In this document: piece after piece, positions 35,673 through 38,129 of the stretch | Layout: every line of letters starts with the position of its first letter | Position numbering within the stretch: position 1 is the first letter of the stretch | Source: Alistipes sp. | Lineage (GTDB): Bacteria > Bacteroidota > Bacteroidia > Bacteroidales > Rikenellaceae | DNA: 38,129 nucleotides | Direction: 5' to 3' | Assembly (NCBI GenBank): GCA_017517705.1 | Contig: JAFWYM010000009.1 | Span: 1-38,129 of the forward strand | Notes under the pieces: model-generated | Database searches by the model: none | What the model saw: the letters and a program-made list of their open reading frames with translations, nothing else | Told to the model about the DNA's origin: nothing | Made by a program: the position numbers and the translations under genes

Positions 35673-35702
35673 TTGCAGGTATAAAATTTTTAGCTATTTT
35701 TG
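35673..35702 (+). promoter_or_regulatory. Promoter of the 655-residue lipoprotein
   Basis: TTG at 35673-35675, 19 nt, then TATTTTTG at 35695-35702. The start codon is 66 nt further on, leaving an A-rich leader. Confidence 0.65.
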
Positions 35703-35768
35703 CAGACGTAACAAAAAGAATATAATATCAATGTTATAGCAGAAAAAAACTATTTAACAACACAACCT

Positions 35769-37736
35769 ATGAATGATAAACTTTACCGACTGCTCGTTAT
35801 AGTAGTCTTTTCTTTCTTCGCATTGGGATGTTCTACTGATGATAATAATCCCGTCAATCCTCCAGCTCCTCCGACTCCTCCGGCTCCTCAACCTGAGCAG
35901 CCTGTAGCCGACAAGGTTGAGACTCAGTTTTCAGGTAATATCGCGCTATTAGCCGATGGTAGTGAGCAGATTGTTGGCTTCCTGCAAAAGCGTTTTACCA
36001 ATATGTCGACAGAAGTTACGGATTTAACACACGCTGTGTTGCTTAACGAGAAGAGCTCTGCCACTATATTGGGAGATGATGCACAGTTGGCAACCGTAGC
36101 CTCTCTATGGGAGCGAGGCGGTGCTGCAATATTTATCAATCCAGGAAAGAGTGCTTTGCAACTAGTGCTTAAGCTCAACGCAGTATTGGTTGGCAGTGAG
36201 CCTGCTACAATTACCGACGAGGTTGCAGCATCGTTTAAGGATATAGTAATTATGATTGTCAAGGCGGACGGCGACGCCCTACTTTGCAATAACATCGGTT
36301 CGCAGAATAAGGTCTACAACCTAACAACGATTGTAAAGGATGCAGAGGGTGATGAGGCTGTTGAAGACGTGAAAGAGCCAGAGGAGAAGGTCATCACCTT
36401 TACACCCTCGGATTATCTGGTAGGACGTCTTGCCGAGCAAGCGTGTGCGTGGCTTAATAGCCACTATAGTGCCAATGCTCAGCCGCTGCATAGTGCCTTT
36501 GGAGCAACACGTGGCGACGATGAGAACTCATATAGTGCAACCATAGACTACAAGCCTGTGATTGCTGTCGAGCATGATATGGGTGAGCGCTATGGTTGGT
36601 GTGGTGAGAGTGATTGCCCTGACACCGATTACGTTGAGGCGTTGGTGCGTATCTCAGTTATCACTGGCTGGAATGAGAGTGTAGGTAAGGATGTCTACGA
36701 TTTTACTATCACAGAGGGCTACGACCCGACAGGCTCAATCCACGAGGAAGTGCTAATCCACGAGTATATGGCGTATAACTACCGCTACTCGGGTGGTTTC
36801 TACTATGGCCCTACGGTGGAGACACGTTTGACTACTGATGTTAGTGGTTTCTCTATGAGCAGTAACAGTACGATATACTCACCTGTGCCTGTTGCCGAGT
36901 CGGGAAGTTACTCTGAGACACACGATCCGGGTAGCACAACATTGGGCGGTGGAATCTCTGTTGCAGGTGGCTCGTCGGGAGTTATGGTAACGGGTAGCTT
37001 CAATTTCAGCGTTACACTTCCCAAGACAACCGTATCAGTATCGGTCGATGATATGCCCGTGACCCACGAGACAAATTATAATGACTATATAAATTGGGAC
37101 TACAGATCTACATATACTGTTCACTCTACGGATTGGGGTACTAATCCTGGCTACAATAAGCCCCCACATATTAACACTTCAAATTGTTTGCTGACACAGG
37201 CGGCCACCTATGCTGTGGGTAACTCGTCGGCATTAGGCGAATCGCCAGTATATTTGGATTGCTTAGTTAAATTCAAGACGCACCACGAGTTGGCGCAGGC
37301 AGAGATAATATCGGGCAGCTCGCATATTAAGGAGGATATCGAGCACGTCTATGATGTGCCTGCCTATCCGCTGCCTATCGTACGACGTTTCAGCGAGCTG
37401 TATGATCCTGTGTGCACCTACAACTCGGGCGACATCGAATCGTGGGAGACGCTACAAGCAGTTTTGGTGCGCAATGCAAACTACAATGCCTTCAACGAGG
37501 GTTATAAGATCTGTGCAGCTACTGAGCCAGGTGTAGAGGAGGCCGCAAAGTTGGTGTGGAAGTCGGCATTGGAGGATTTGGTTGAGACAAACAAAGCACA
37601 CGATGCTAAGCACGAGTATGTCATAATGCTTAAAGATGAGAGCAACAAATATGTTCCTATGGCACTCCATATCAAAGGCAAGACTTGGGAGATTGCAGAG
37701 GATGGTTACGCACTGCTCAACGAACTCGACAAATAG
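35769..37736 (+). CDS. Lipoprotein of unknown function (655 aa)
   Basis: I do not recognise this protein. It has a lipoprotein signal ending FALGC (Cys21) and a proline-rich spacer at about 30-47 (NPPAPPTPPAPQPEQP). A mixed alpha/beta region follows to about 260. The next 250 residues are beta-rich, with many aromatic residues in pairs (EYMAYNYRYSGGFYYGP). Around 390-420 is a small-residue, alternating segment (GGGISVAGGSSGVMVTGSFN) followed by FSVTLPKTTVSVSV and NWDYRSTYTVHSTDW. Such a glycine/serine amphipathic stretch between aromatic strands is what a membrane-inserting beta-hairpin of a pore-forming toxin looks like. That is only a hypothesis. It has its own promoter and terminator, more T-ending codons than the backbone genes, and a repeat on each side, suggesting acquisition as a cassette. 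Confidence 0.85.
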   Translation: MNDKLYRLLVIVVFSFFALGCSTDDNNPVNPPAPPTPPAPQPEQPVADKVETQFSGNIALLADGSEQIVGFLQKRFTNMSTEVTDLTHAVLLNEKSSATILGDDAQLATVASLWERGGAAIFINPGKSALQLVLKLNAVLVGSEPATITDEVAASFKDIVIMIVKADGDALLCNNIGSQNKVYNLTTIVKDAEGDEAVEDVKEPEEKVITFTPSDYLVGRLAEQACAWLNSHYSANAQPLHSAFGATRGDDENSYSATIDYKPVIAVEHDMGERYGWCGESDCPDTDYVEALVRISVITGWNESVGKDVYDFTITEGYDPTGSIHEEVLIHEYMAYNYRYSGGFYYGPTVETRLTTDVSGFSMSSNSTIYSPVPVAESGSYSETHDPGSTTLGGGISVAGGSSGVMVTGSFNFSVTLPKTTVSVSVDDMPVTHETNYNDYINWDYRSTYTVHSTDWGTNPGYNKPPHINTSNCLLTQAATYAVGNSSALGESPVYLDCLVKFKTHHELAQAEIISGSSHIKEDIEHVYDVPAYPLPIVRRFSELYDPVCTYNSGDIESWETLQAVLVRNANYNAFNEGYKICAATEPGVEEAAKLVWKSALEDLVETNKAHDAKHEYVIMLKDESNKYVPMALHIKGKTWEIAEDGYALLNELDK

Positions 37737-37785
37737 AGTTATAGTTATTGCTGGTGATGCCTTGCCAGAGGCACATCGCTAAAAG

Positions 37786-37836
37786 TAATAGACCTCGGGC
37801 TGTACTTCGTGTACTCTCCGAGGTCTATTATTTTTA
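37786..37836 (+). terminator. Terminator after the 655-residue lipoprotein
   Basis: A perfect 13-bp stem (37786-37798 with 37818-37830) is followed by TTTTTA. It lies 50 nt after the stop codon. Confidence 0.88.
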
Positions 37837-37853
37837 GGGCGTGGGTGAAGATG

Positions 37854-37932
37854 ACCCCTTATCACAAGAAATTTCTGGTAATGATGCAAAATATGGCGCT
37901 GACATGAAACATAATTTCTTGTCAGAAGGGGT
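37854..37932. repeat. Imperfect inverted repeat beside the right IS copy
   Basis: The arms 37854-37874 and 37912-37932 are inverted copies of the R1 core (AAGAAATT / AATTTCTT with ACCCC / GGGGT ends) with a few mismatches. Between them, 37877-37899 repeats the IS end sequence GGTAATGATGCAAAA almost exactly, before the intact IS end begins at about 37941. It may be a small MITE or a remnant of an earlier insertion. Confidence 0.55.
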
Positions 37933-37940
37933 TAGATTTG
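37911..37940 (+). repeat. 30-bp repeat R1, downstream copy
   Basis: This copy differs from 35232-35261 by one base and directly abuts the end of the right IS copy. Confidence 0.8.
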
Positions 37941-38129
37941 GGGTAATGATGCAAAAAGTGGCGCTTATCGGCGCTAAGATTGGGCGAGAAGATTATTCTT
38001 CTCGCTCTCTCTTTTTGGCGACTTTCCCCTGATTACTTTGTAAATACAAATACCATTTAATAAAATCTCTAAAATGGTCGTCCGAGAGTCCTCGGTGCAG
38101 TCGTAGATGATCCTTCAAATGACCAAAAA
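37936..38129 (-). mobile_element. 3' end of an insertion sequence (right copy, inverted)
   Basis: 37936-38068 is the reverse complement of 1-133 with a single mismatch. The copy continues to the window edge, giving 61 bp more of the transposase gene than the left copy shows. The hairpin over the stop codon is conserved (37984-38005). The element ends near 37941, next to repeat R1. Confidence 0.85.
37993..38127 (-). CDS. Transposase, C-terminal 44 residues only (partial at window edge)
   Basis: The frame enters from the right edge and ends with TAA at 37995-37993. The visible part reads FGHLKDHLRLHRGLSDDHF, then DFIKWYLYLQSNQGKVAKK and a basic-acidic tail. A basic helix followed by a W/Y-rich segment and charged tail is common at transposase C-termini. 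I cannot assign the family. The last 24 residues are identical to the left copy's. Confidence 0.6.
   Translation of the reverse strand, partial: FGHLKDHLRLHRGLSDDHFRDFIKWYLYLQSNQGKVAKKREREE

Larger units (their letters stand above)
34998..35768. other. Gene-free region between the nuclease and the 655-residue lipoprotein
   Basis: The 771 bp hold no supported gene. Contents: a piece related to the 23.3-kb element at 35017-35034, a G-rich run at about 35073-35110 like those at 19.1 and 23.9 kb, one copy of a 30-bp repeat at 35232-35261, and the promoter at 35673-35702. A minus-strand frame at 35024-35269 is not convincing. The composition turns A/T-rich after about 35560. Confidence 0.5.

Overview
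The window looks like a piece of a Bacteroidota chromosome, most likely order Bacteroidales. An Alistipes/Rikenellaceae-like source is my inference from gene content, not something I could test. The support is the short primary sigma factor, repeated promoters of the Bacteroidetes form TTG/TTTG, about 19-21 nt, TAnnTTTG, fimbrillin-like lipoproteins, BspA-type leucine-rich repeats, and a B12 locus of the Bacteroides type with BtuG-like surface proteins. A conserved backbone (tRNAs, gadB, rpoD, era, rpsT, guaB, guaA) is interspersed with accessory surface-protein genes that use more A/T-ending codons.

Layout. Positions 1-133 and 37936-38068 are the same sequence in opposite orientation: the 3' end of an insertion-sequence transposase plus the element's terminus. 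Inside this frame are two tRNA-Pro genes (UGG, CGG) and glutamate decarboxylase. Next comes a surface-protein operon at 2.0-7.0 kb with its own promoter, a leader ORF overlapping a terminator, a 44-residue peptide, a 1213-residue fimbrillin/LRR/M64-peptidase lipoprotein and a fimbrillin-like lipoprotein. rpoD (minus strand), era, a TPR protein and an MFS transporter follow.

The middle of the window is a vitamin B12 acquisition locus (12.7-22.5 kb). A cobalamin riboswitch precedes a collagen-like/DUF4465-type lipoprotein, a PKD-type lipoprotein, a BtuG-like beta-propeller and a BtuB-like TonB receptor. A 0.48 kb insert holding tRNA-Pro(GGG) separates these from btuF-btuC-btuD. The outer-membrane genes would capture B12 and the ABC genes would carry it across the inner membrane.

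After tRNA-Glu and rpsT comes 1.1 kb of gene-free, repeat-rich DNA: a 274-bp element present twice, and three related hairpins. A minus-strand LRR lipoprotein follows. Next to it is a strong candidate structured RNA at 25262-25504 on the minus strand, a long interrupted rod with its own promoter that resembles 6S RNA. guaB and guaA come next, then a minus-strand esterase/phosphoesterase pair, an acyltransferase/esterase pair, and a second 'small peptide + lipoprotein' unit whose lipoprotein carries a DNA/RNA non-specific endonuclease domain. The window ends with an isolated 655-residue lipoprotein of unknown function, flanked by 30-bp repeats and the second IS copy.

Most notable observations: the 6S-like RNA; the possible translation-controlled terminator upstream of the M64 lipoprotein; the two small acidic peptides with a shared PE...E.GF motif, each just upstream of a fimbrillin-type lipoprotein; the HExxxH spacing in the M64 domain; the duplicated intergenic element with a conserved stem; and the unknown 655-residue lipoprotein, which may be a pore-former.
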